Position numbers and translations under genes: made by a program
The notes under the pieces: model-generated
What the model saw: only the letters and a program-made list of their open reading frames with translations
What the model was told of the DNA's origin: nothing
The model's database searches: none
Assembly (NCBI GenBank): GCA_934047225.1
Contig: OW203984.1
Span: 4,907,201-4,971,200 of the forward strand
DNA: 64,000 bases
Reading direction: 5' to 3'
Source: Ypsolopha sequella
Taxonomy: Eukaryota > Arthropoda > Insecta > Lepidoptera > Ypsolophidae
In this document: positions 55,004-64,000 of the stretch, one piece after another
Layout: each line of letters begins with the position of its first letter
Position numbering within the stretch: the stretch's first letter is position 1

Positions 55004-56742
55004 TTGAAGAAAACTCAATTTTCAATTTTCATCTTTGCATTTTTTTAGGAATGACAAATCCAAATTTTATATAATTTTTGTGTATGAATGAGACAACATC
55101 AAGCTAACAGCAACATTAAATTAATTTTTAAAAATTATGAGCTGTAAAAAATTATTATGAATATCTTATAATGGAAACAGATGGCATTTATTGTTTTTGA
55201 AGACTTAATGTTACTTATCAAACTGACAATAAAAACAAAATTAATTACGTGATGCAAAATCTTGAAATCAACAACTTGAAAAACAAATAACGGAAATAGC
55301 TATTGAATTACAGAAAATATGAACTCATGAATCTGTAATAAATTTTGGCAATTTCATAAGTACACAATACTACAAACATATAGCCAAATATTGAAATATG
55401 TTTTAATTAAGAAGAATAGACATAAAAATTCTAAAATATAACTTTTATAAAAAAAATAACGTACCAATTACGATTAGGTCAGTATATTCATCGAGGCGCA
55501 GAACAATGAAAATTAAATTAACGATCGGAACAGCCAACGAATCTATCCCGAATATAGAGGGAGTTCGTGGAGCCTTCAGATATAGTATTAACATATTACT
55601 GCCAACAAAAATTTAAATTTTTTTGTTTCTCGAATTTTTTCTTTGGTTTCTTATAGATATTTGTGCGGGGAATCCAAATCTGTACTCAGGTTTTCTCTAT
55701 CACGTCGCAATGTTTATCTAAGATGGTTCGTAATTTTAAATTTACCTATTCTTTACCACTTTTAGGGGGTTCCAGAGTTAGATCAATTACTTTTTCTGCC
55801 TTTATCTTTAATAATATTACAAAAGGTAATTTTTTTACCGATTTCGTGACAGGTGTCAAAAGTGACACATGTCACAATGTCGGATGATTTATTTTTACAC
55901 ATATTTTGTCAAAGATGTCAAAAATGACAGTTTATTTTTATACTGATTTTGTGAAAGATCTTATGCGGATGATTTATTTGTGTACCATTGGGTCACTAAA
56001 AGATGAAGACATTGTAGGATTAGATGAGGATATTCTAAGAACAAGACATCGTGATATGCAGACAAGGATGAAAACATTTGCAGAATGTGGACTTTTTAGG
56101 ATAGGGAAAATATGGAATGAGGACATTATAGGATGAGGTCATTATATGTATGCCGGAGGGGAAACAATAGCTCTGCTAGATAGTAAGATAAAGAGATTCA
56201 TGATACAACACGGAGTTTTAATTTAATAACTAGAACAATCGCACCCGCTTTTTTCATAGAAAAAACTTAGTATGAAACGTTTGCACCGAAACAAGCTCTT
56301 AGGAAATATATAATAACTTGAAAAATAAGCCTTAATTAAAAATTACGTTATTTTGAGCACAATTACTATTGATTTTGAAGTTGTATTTATAAAAAATTAA
56401 GTCATGCAACGATTGCTTATCAGTGTAAAATCTTTTCAAAGATATAAAAAACGTAAATTTTGAATATTTTGAGATAATTTGAAAAAATTGAGAGTTCAAA
56501 ATCTGAGTTCAAATTCGGATTCAACACACTATTATTTTATAAGAATAACCCTCCAAGAACCAAAAGCTTTGTTAGCCAGAATTAGTCGTCGAGTAAAAGA
56601 ATGAAAAGTAAAGTAAAAGAAGTAAAAGAATGTTTTTGACCCCAAAAATTTTATAAACTCATAGCCTGTCTGTCTAGGTATTCTATACTTAAGGGTATAG
56701 GTGAGATTGAGCTCCTTATTTTGCATTAAGTAGAACTGAACT
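55004..56742. other. no feature seen
   Basis: AT-rich. Two open frames (55663-55887, 55906-56136) show repetitive GATGAGGA-type codons but no family signature. GTGACAGGTGTCAAAAGTGACA (first 18 bases the core) at ~55846 is a simple local repeat. Confidence 0.4.
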
Positions 56743-56839
56743 CTATGACGTTTCATTGTTGGCTCCATAGTAAAAGTTGTTCTACACCATTGACTGAATA
56801 AGCTCTTCAAATATGGTTACACCTTTCTGTTACAGGTTG
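56743..56839 (+). mobile_element. TA-flanked MITE, right half only
   Basis: CTCCATAGTAAAAGTTGTTC, CATTGACTGAATAAGCTC and GTTACACCTTTCTGTTACAG match the right half of 45829-46090. The left TIR is absent. Confidence 0.75.
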
Positions 56840-57574
56840 TATACACCGCGTTTTTATTAAATACCTCGGCTTCTGGTAGAAATAAAAGCACGGTTTGTTC
56901 AAACTAGTTATGAATACAATACTCGAGAGAAAATCAATATAAAGTCTAAAATCGGTAAAATAGAGTTTTACAAAGCCTTTTTTTTACAGAACATATAATA
57001 AATTTATGTGGTTTGTCCAAACTTACTTCATAATCGTTAAGGAAACTTAGGTGTATTTTTTGTGACTGTGGGTTTCCTGATTATTACAAAAAAATCATCC
57101 AAAGTTTGTCATTTCATTTCTATTTATGCTTAGATCGTGTTTTTTTCAATTATATTGGAAACATTATTTTCCTGTCTAATTTACATTACATGCCCCTTTA
57201 AAGTATCAGAACAGTTTGAAACATGGATTTTACGTACATTTTCGTCGTAAAATAATACAAACCCTCACACTTTGGCCTCCTTTAAATAAGCAGAAAATAT
57301 TTTTGATGAAAAGACCTCAAAACTATTGTGAATAAGTAAGTTTATAACTATATGTTCAAAATGTATTGGAGAAAAAGGGCTTTGACAAACGGAAATAGGG
57401 ACGAATTATATTCTCATTTTTGAGAACAAAACTCCAAAAGTAGTTGAAACAAGGTATCTGCAGAAAGGTACAGAAACGCATTTGAAATCTCAGACGATGC
57501 ACGTTTTAATTAACCTCTATTTACTGAAATCATCCATTTTGTTGTGTGAACTTTGACACCAAACTACAAAATAC
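56840..57574. other. no feature seen
   Basis: AT-rich DNA without recognisable structure. Confidence 0.5.
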
Positions 57575-58221
57575 TTAAGATGATGGCATACCCTAGCAAC
57601 TTTTTTTATTACCCGTCCAGCACAGTAAGTTTAATGGCAAATACCATATTTGCTTTTCATAGAGGCGACTATATGTTGGCTCTTTGGCCTCTTGTTCTTG
57701 GACGCGTAATACGCAGCGAAACAACAAATTGGTGTGTTTTTAGCTAATACTGAAATATTTTGTAGGGAAAAATATATATTGGATTTAGGGTAACATCCCT
57801 TTATATTTCTATTGCCCATTTTATAAAAAAAATCAAGTTGATCTCTTAGCCGCGTTTTTGGAACGAACGTTTGAAAACCAAAAAAAAGAGGGTGGAAAAC
57901 ATTTTTTTTTTTTTGAAAAAAGTGTAAATCTTAAAACATTGTTTATAGGTGGAGTCCCTAGATAAAAGATCGATAAATCAAATATATTTTCTTCAATATG
58001 AGTAAAATAATAAAATATAATGTTACCATTCGGCTTTTCTTTATAAATATTTATATATGTAGTGGCTTTTTTGTAAATTATACACATTAATTAATATAAG
58101 CAAGATATATTTCGAATCCTTTTAGACTCGGCATCAGTTGCATGAGAAGAGACCTAGTTTCTTCCAATGAACCCTTGAAAACCTGGTGTTGTTGATGTTC
58201 TAGCGTCAGGTGTCCCGTTAA
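57575..58221 (+). mobile_element. TTAA-flanked element, family C, copy 2
   Basis: TTAA at 57575-57578 and 58218-58221, with the same ends as 24523-25006 (GATGGCATACCCTAGC, TAGCGTCAGGTGTCCCG). It is longer because ~145 bp (about 58000-58145) absent from copy 1 follow the ATTTTCTTCAATATGAG block. One copy therefore carries an insertion or the other a deletion. Confidence 0.75.
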
Positions 58222-58636
58222 ACTACCGACAACACATTCGCCAAGCTTGACAGGAATTCAATCGCAACCTGAACGCCACTCCCCCTCCCTCTCACGCCGC
58301 CACCTGCTACATTATGAAAGGACTAGACTGTTTGGTCGACATATAGAATTCATTATTAATTAGGATGGAATCATTCACCCGCATAATAATTCTGTATCCA
58401 GGGTACATGAGTAAACAAAACCCCATCTAAAATGGGGGATATGTTCATCCGCCTCGTATATTTTTACCTGAAACCGCCTCCGGCTAAGCTGCTTTGTATC
58501 TGTAAATCGTATAGGGTTAATTTATTAAGGTTAAAGACGCAAAATACACCCTTATTTGTGTTAGGCTTTCGTGGAACTCAATTAAATTTTGCAACGCTCT
58601 AGTGTGCGTAATGTGCCTAAATATTGTACATATTAT
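58222..58636. other. no feature seen
   Basis: Includes a C-rich patch at 58270-58310. Nothing recognisable. Confidence 0.45.
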
Positions 58637-60047
58637 AAACTTTTATATATATTTTTTTTTACATTCTTCTGCCCTCCCATTTGACCGTTTTGATTGATTT
58701 CGTAACATACAGTCTACCATATGTATAAATATATTATTTTCATCTAATTTCAAAACTGAATATAGTCCAGTCAATCTTAGAATTTTTGTATAGAGAAAGT
58801 TGAATTAAATATACACTGGATGAAAATTGGGAATATTTCAGTTAACTAACTGAAAAATTTAAATGCAAAAGAATTTCTTATAAATATAAAAAAAACATAA
58901 TTATTAGACCATAGCTAAGTACCATATGAGTAAGAAGAAGGGCAAGAAACTTAGCAAGATCATGTCTTTTTTTTTAAACAAGACAGCAGAAATTCAGGTT
59001 ATTGAAAAAAGAAAAACATATACAGGGTGCTTGGTAATTCGACCCTTTCCTTGAAAATGGTTATACTAGAGATCATTTTCAACGAATTAAGTCCTATGAA
59101 CTAGGTTTCAAAAATGAATTGTCTCCGAGTCTAAGGTTTTTATATTATTTTATATATTATATACAACTCCGAGCAATTTTTGTATTTAGTAAGACCCTTG
59201 TTTATAATTTGTAAAACCAACACGTACCAATTCATATTTCAGACTTTCTAATTTGTAGCCCGAATGCGGACCGAGGGCGGTACTTTTCTCTAATCAGTGC
59301 CCTATTGCACTCCCGGGGCCACTCGCCCACTAAAGTGCATAATTATGTCACGATTCTCAGATTCAAATTCATACGTAATGTGAATTTTAATTATTTTAAA
59401 ATGTTCTAAAGTAAAAAAAGATTGCGGTAGCTTAGTACAACAGATCCACGTTGCGTATTTTTGTTTGCGTGTTACTAACAATTTCAAAATTGCGAATTTA
59501 ATATTTTTTATTTAGCCACTACACAAACTTTTATATATATATATATTTTACATTCTTCTGCCCTCCCATTCGACCGCTTTGATTGATTCCGTAACATACA
59601 GTCTACTATATGTATAAATATGTTATTTTCATCTAATTTTAAAACTGAATATAGTCCAGTCAATCTTAGAGTTTTTGTATAGAGAAAGTTGAATTAAATA
59701 TACACTGGATGAAAATTGGGAATATTTCAGTTAACTAACTGAAAAATTTAAATGCAAAAGAATTTCTTATAAATATAAAAAAACATAATTATTAGACCAT
59801 AGCTAAGTACAATATGAGTAAGAAGAAGGGCAAGAAACTTAGCAAGATCATGTCTTTTTTTTTAAACAAGACAGCAGAAATTCAGGTTATTGAAAAAAGA
59901 AAAACATAAAAACGTATACAGGGTGCTTGGTAATTCGACCTTTTCCTTGAAAATGGTTATACTAGAGATCATTTTCAACGAATTAAGTCCTATGAACTAG
60001 GTTTCAAAAATGAATGGTCTCCGAGTCTAAGGTTTTTATATTATTTT
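58637..60047 (-). repeat. two ~520-bp units duplicated in direct orientation
   Basis: 58637-59151 and 59525-60047 are nearly identical. Each contains the L repeat (inverted relative to 16628) followed by the first ~120 bp of a mariner-like MITE (TACAGGGTGCTTGGTAATTC at 59021 and 59917). Only the second MITE is complete. The duplication therefore happened after the MITE had inserted into the L repeat. Confidence 0.9.
59163..59526. repeat. 364-bp dispersed repeat, copy 1
   Basis: Starts ACAACTCCGAGCAATTTTTG and ends TAGCCACTACACAA. The copy at 62594-62956 differs at about five positions by eye. It lies exactly between the two duplicated units. Inside is a GC-richer core, ATGCGGACCGAGGGCGGTAC. 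It has no TIR and no reading frame I recognise; the class is unknown. Confidence 0.85.
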
Positions 60048-60370
60048 TCAAACTTTCAGACTAATAACCAAAAATAAATAAATTAAAAATATGTTTTCCT
60101 CTCTCAGCACTTATTTATTACATTTCTGGTCAATGATAGATGAGTGATCATTTATAAAAAAATACGTGTCCTGAATTTCCATAATCTCAGAATTAAAAGG
60201 AGTTAATTGGAAAGAAAACCTTTATAATTTGTAATTTTTGAAATATCGACGTGTTTCACTTGAAAAAAAAAATATAATTTTCGACCCCTAGTTGATAGGC
60301 ATTATTTGTTGGAAATGATCCCTAGTAAAACCCCTTTAAAGGAATAGGTCGAATTACCAAACACCCTGTA
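59917..60370. mobile_element. mariner-like MITE, 454 bp
   Basis: The TIRs TACAGGGTGCTTGGTAATTC and complement (CCAAACACCCTGTA) pair over ~100 bp at roughly 80%, flanked by TA (59915-59916, 60371-60372). The L copy at 16628-16895 preserves the unoccupied site. The ends share TACAGGGTG with 3907-4894 but then differ. Confidence 0.85.
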
Positions 60371-60372
60371 TA

Positions 60373-60565
60373 TCTTTGTCTACCTGTCTCATATAGTCTA
60401 TTTCGTTTTACAGTCTGCAATTAATTAATGTTTACTCCAGGCCAGCGACTTATCCAGTTTGACTCTTTCGAATTTTGTAACTACTTAATACAACAGCTAA
60501 AAACTCTCGTTATGAGTGCTCACTAGTTCGTTATATACCGCCTAGTCTCAAAATATATAAATTTA
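60373..60565 (-). repeat. 'L' repeat continuation, then spacer
   Basis: TATCTTTGTCTACCTGTCTC and TACAGTCTGCAATTAATTAA (60373-60428) resume the L repeat interrupted by the MITE, matching 16632-16697 inverted. Confidence 0.7.
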
Positions 60566-60768
60566 CTAGCTTTTGCCTACGATTTCGCCCACGCTGATTT
60601 CGTTTGCGTTTTCCGGGGATTAAACGTAGCCCATATGAGCTTCTCGGCTCATATACTATCTCTAGGCACAAAAACACGTCGATCCGTTGCTCCGTTGCTG
60701 CGCTGCGTGACAGAAGAACAAACAAACCAACAAAGCAATACACTTTCGCATTAAATTTATAATAGAGG
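60566..60768 (+). mobile_element. lepidopteran RTE-like dispersed repeat, degenerate
   Basis: TTACTAGCTTTTGCCTACGA and TTTCGCCCACGC at the start, AACAAACAAACCAACAAAG and CACTTTCGCATTAAATTTAT at the end, are the two termini of a repeat common in lepidopteran introns. It is non-coding. Confidence 0.55.
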
Positions 60769-61347
60769 TACTATTATTCCATAGTTTAGTTCAGTTGATT
60801 GTATCAATGAGATACGTCTCACATTGAGTGATGCATTATGGCAGTACCCGATATACGAGTATTGTGTTTGACTGAATATCGTGTTTCATATCGTACATCA
60901 CGTATAGCTGAAACATGTCTTATTACTTAGCGGTATGTCAGAATTTACACCATCGTCATCTTATTTACCCATATATTTTGTAACAGAGACCAACAATTTT
61001 GTCAGATGAAATCGATCTGTTAAAGTTTATTGCGATTATTCCAAATTATAGGACCAAAACGTTACAGAAAACGACAATCACAAGTATAAATTATCTAATT
61101 GTTCAAAAATGCTAAGCGAAAAGAAGTAATTTTACAGATTAAAGTCATAAAAAGATAGTTGTTATTCCTTAGTAAATTAATGAATAAGCTTTTAAAGCAC
61201 AAAGAACATTTTGCTAACATAAAAGGCACAACAGATTTAAGGCGAAGGCTGAGTTATTTCTACATTAACTTTTTTCGATGAATCTGTAAGTAAATAGATA
61301 CGGGCTAAAAGATTATATAATCGAGTAGTTATCCGTTATATAGCTTT
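60769..61347. other. no feature seen
   Basis: Nothing recognisable on either strand. Confidence 0.5.
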
Positions 61348-61470
61348 GAATAAATAAATTATTTTATTTAATTCTTTATTGCACAAAAAATATTTATGTG
61401 CAATGGGTGGAATTAATGCAAAAAGCATTTTCTCCCAATCAACCCGACGAGAGGAGATATAAAGGTAGGT
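61348..61470 (-). repeat. LINE 3' UTR with AATAAA tail
   Basis: On the minus strand: AAAATGCTTTTTGCATTAAT, TCCACCCATTGCACATAAAT and GTGCAATAAAGAATTAAATA, then an AAT-rich end. Typical of a jockey-like LINE 3' end. No coding part. Confidence 0.5.
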
Positions 61471-61627
61471 AGGCGTGCATGAAAAAACAAAAAAAAAACA
61501 TGTAAAAGCAGACAGATTTTGAATCCTTAAATATCATTCAAATCTATATATATATAAAACACCAATTAATACACATAATTATTAATTCATTACAGTTGAA
61601 TTAATTTATGAAACAAACTTGTGTGGT

Positions 61628-61668
61628 GGTACGGAACCCTTTGTGCGCGAGTCTGACTCGCACTAGCC
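61628..61668 (-). repeat. CCGGCC-family fragment
   Basis: GGTACGGAACCCTTTGTGCG then GAGTCTGACTCGCACTAG. Only the end of the repeat is present. Confidence 0.55.
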
Positions 61669-61699
61669 CAAATTATTTAATTGTGTGTTCTAAATGTAG

Positions 61700-61790
61700 G
61701 ACGTAAAGAAACAACGGCAGGTCAGTCGGTAGCACGCCGTACTCTCATCCTGAGATATGGGTGTGGGTTCAAATCCAGACGATCGGGCAT
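61700..61790 (+). repeat. tRNA-like SINE head
   Basis: GGTCAGTCGGTAGCACGCC (A-box region) and GGGTTCAAATCC (B box, ~61767) at tRNA-like spacing. Downstream is a LINE relic rather than the SINE body seen elsewhere, so this is either a second SINE family whose 3' part mimics a LINE or a chance junction. Confidence 0.5.
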
Positions 61791-61813
61791 ACACCATTGC
61801 GTTTTCCTAATTT

Positions 61814-62059
61814 AGGAGCATAAAGGTATCTGAGTTTAACAAGAGAAACCTAAGGAACAAGGACATATTGTGCATAGATAAATAGAGTACAGAACTTTTA
61901 CACAGAAGTATATTTGTCATGGGCCCTTAACTATTTAATAAAATTCCGAAAAACTGGAAAGAACTCAGCATAAATGAACTTAAAAACAAATTATACAATC
62001 TTCTAACTGAAAAATGTTATTTCACTGTGAAAGACTTTATTAAAGATAAATCAATTTAA
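61814..62059 (+). pseudogene. LINE reverse transcriptase, C-terminal relic with stops
   Basis: Reading from 61814: RSIKVSEFNKRNLRNKDILC..K, stop, STELLHRSIFVMGP, stop, LFNKIPKNWKELSINELKNK, ...YFTVKDFIKD, terminal stop at 62057-62059. 'SIF..GP.LFN.IP' and 'FK..L...L' are the closing signature of LINE ORF2 proteins. Two in-frame stops (at 61886-61888 and 61928-61930) show decay. It differs from the relic at 1646-2029 and is a different LINE family. Confidence 0.75.
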
Positions 62060-62335
62060 TTTTATCTGTGACATAGAATTTTGTTATTGTAGTTTATTTT
62101 TAATTGTCATGTATTGGTAGGCTATTGAGTCTGAGACTGGAACCTGAGCAATTTTCTTTTCTTTAAATGTCTAATATATTAATAATGTATTTATGTGAAT
62201 GCCTGATGTTCTTATTTTGTGTATACTAATTTTATATTTATACGCCTTTCGGCAGAGTAAAGAGCACACCAATTTATCATAAGATCAAATGTAATTCTAC
62301 CTACATTCATGAATAAACGCATCTTATCTTAACTT
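62060..62335 (+). repeat. LINE 3' UTR
   Basis: Follows the relic. GCCTTTCGGCAGAGTAAAG and CATTCATGAATAAACGCATC at ~62308 mark a typical end with an AATAAA signal and a short CTTAT tail. Confidence 0.6.
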
Positions 62336-62416
62336 ATAAATTTGTATTCCGATCACTTATTGAACATTGATGGAAAACACTTTGAGGTAAACCTGTATGT
62401 CCTAAAAATCGTGTAT

Positions 62417-62552
62417 TTGTGTTCGAAGTACGGCAATAAGTATTACCTCATATCACGTTAGGACGTAAAAATCGTCGGTGAAAAGAAGTTCTACGAGTGT
62501 TGATTGTCTCGGTGACAGATTCCCCTAGAATATATCGCACGTAACGACATGT
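62417..62552 (+). mobile_element. SINE body fragment
   Basis: TTTGTGTTCGAAGTACGGC, ATATCACGTTAGGACG and AAAATCGTCGGTGAAAAG match the SINE middle. The head is missing and the 3' end is decayed. Confidence 0.65.
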
Positions 62553-62593
62553 CTTACTTGTAATGGGACTGCATCAATTATACATAGATTGCA

Positions 62594-62956
62594 ACAACTC
62601 CGAGCAATTTTTGTATTTAGTAAGACCCTTGTTTATAATTTGTAAAACCAACACGTACCAATTCATATTTCAGACTTTCTAATTTGTAGCCCGAATGCGG
62701 ACCGAGGGCGGTACTTTTCTCTAATCAGTGCCCTATTGCACTCCCGGGGGCACTCGCCCACTAAAGTGCATAATTATGGCACGATTCTCAGATTCAAATT
62801 CATACGTAATGTGAATTTTAATTATTTTAAAATGTTCTAAAGTAAAAAAAGATTGCGGTAGCTTTGTACAACAGATCCACGTTGCGTATTTTTGTTTGCG
62901 TGTTACTAACAATTTAAAAATTGCGAATTTAATATTTTTATTTAGCCACTACACAA
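62594..62956. repeat. 364-bp dispersed repeat, copy 2
   Basis: Near-identical to 59163-59526 in the same orientation, 3.4 kb away, with different flanks on both sides. High identity suggests recent copying. Edge bases ACAA occur at both ends of both copies, either terminal sequence or a target preference. Confidence 0.85.
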
Positions 62957-63366
62957 TCTAAAACAAATGGGACTAACAAAACCGCGAACGGGTCGAATTT
63001 CGTGCGAACTTCATGAATACCTTTCATTGCTTTGAAAACGTGTTTGAAAGAACAGCGTTTGCGACTTGTGTTGCAAACCCGTACGCGATTCAGGGACTCG
63101 TGCCTTGTATTGAATACGAGTTTGAAAAGCAAGAACTCATCGAACCCGTGCGCGTTTCGAAACAGTACTGCGTCCTGCTGAACATTTAAACGGAAATACG
63201 CGTGCAGGTTTGATCTTTGACGAACACATACGATTATTTTCGGAATATTAAGAGCATAGTATTTGTTGAATTATTATCAGTTTTTCTGATTGATAAAGGA
63301 AAACAGTGCGAGATAAACCTGCATGCTCTAGATTTAAAAGTCTAAAATATTACATTTATGACTGAA
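62957..63366. other. no feature seen
   Basis: Moderately CpG-containing DNA with loosely repeated TTCGAA and CCCGTNCGCG words. The minus-strand frame at 62938-63132 overlaps the 364-bp repeat and is unassigned. Confidence 0.4.
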
Positions 63367-63470
63367 AAACGGCGACAAGCTAATGCCCTATCACATTGGG
63401 ACATTAATAATCAGTAAAAAGCAGGTGTACGAGTACATAAATGTACGAGTATGTAAATGACTTCCGTAAT
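63367..63470 (+). mobile_element. SINE body fragment, decayed
   Basis: GGCGACAAGCTAATGCCC, TATCACATTGGGACATTAAT and AGCAGGTGTACGAGT follow SINE order. The GTGTACGAGTA segment is locally duplicated. Confidence 0.55.
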
Positions 63471-64000
63471 ATATAGCGGTATATAATAATAATCCCTAGG
63501 CATAGGGATGTGACGATCTCATCGTCCTCTGGTACGTCCAGTACGTCTAGTGCAAATACTCGTAGTCACCGCAGGGCGGCTTGTGGCGAGCTGATGGTGA
63601 GTGGCAACACCGCGGACCCTTCTCCCAGGGAACACACCCTCACATGCGCTTACACACCGTCATACAAACAGCAACACACCCCCCGCTTTTGCGCTTCCCT
63701 TAGCCAGCCGGCCAGAGTGGAGATGCAAGAGCGGAATTAACCTATACTCCAGGTTGGAAGTGTAAAATGTCATAACGCCGGGGGCACTTGACTGTATAAG
63801 GATCTTGCGCCCCGCAGACTCACCTCTCGACAACCTTAGCTGCTTACATAGTGTTGCCTCCTGGCCACACTATAGTGGATAGATAAGGGGCCCACAACGA
63901 CTATCCTGTTATCAAGCAGCAAACCACAATTTTGAGGCAGATGTCCGTTATCTCACTCCATAGCCCTGTTATCCGGCCCATTTAGCATCCCATCCTCAAA
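63471..64000. other. unassigned GC-richer right edge
   Basis: From ~63500 the composition is distinctly GC-richer, with stop-poor frames (for example 63510-63740, Ser/Thr-rich at its start). It might be the 5' or 3' part of a LINE or a gene entering from the right. No motif allows a call. Confidence 0.35.

Noticed and set aside
55906..56136. Acidic 76-codon protein
   Set aside because: Locally repetitive codons, no start context or splice signals that convince, no recognisable domain.

Overview
The window looks like repeat-packed intergenic DNA from an insect, most likely a moth or butterfly (Lepidoptera). It is AT-rich eukaryotic DNA with no operon structure, rRNA, convincing tRNA gene or multi-exon host gene. 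The lepidopteran call rests on dispersed sequences I recognise from that order (the 'CCGGCCAAGTGCGAGTC' repeat and the 'GCCCGCGGCTTCGCCCGC' repeat end), with arthropod-type SINEs, LINE relics and a Penelope-like element. It is an inference from repeat content, not from a marker gene.

Layout. 0-8 kb: foldback MITEs, a LINE C-terminal relic (1646-2029), a 988-bp TA-flanked long-TIR element (3907-4894) and four copies of a ~390-bp family built like a non-autonomous Helentron. 8.9-14.3 kb: a 5.2-kb, 25-bp minisatellite sitting inside a SINE whose own sequence supplied the unit. 14-29 kb: MITEs, SINEs, TTAA-flanked elements, one hAT MITE, a GC-rich element and one weak candidate exon (15952-16080, minus). 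29-41 kb: a 20-bp minisatellite, an AAGGTT-rich tract split by lepidopteran repeats, more MITEs and SINEs. 41.8-43.3 kb: a 5'-truncated Penelope-like retroelement with the only recognisable long reading frame (RT palm plus GIY-YIG endonuclease, 425 codons). 44-58 kb: more Helentron-like and TTAA families, a hAT MITE nested in a ~1.5-kb long-TIR element, and a second GC-rich element. 58-64 kb: a tandem duplication that copied a mariner-like MITE end with its host repeat, a 364-bp repeat present twice, a second LINE relic and a GC-richer unassigned end.

The parts do not work together as a pathway. They record successive insertions: several elements interrupt others, and related uninterrupted copies in the same window show the empty site, so relative ages can be read. 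The most unusual features are the SINE-born minisatellite with higher-order structure, the Helentron-like family with a ~120-bp terminal cruciform, elements carrying a tRNA-type B box, and the Penelope-like fragment capped by an inverted copy of its own 3' end. All boundaries were read by eye.
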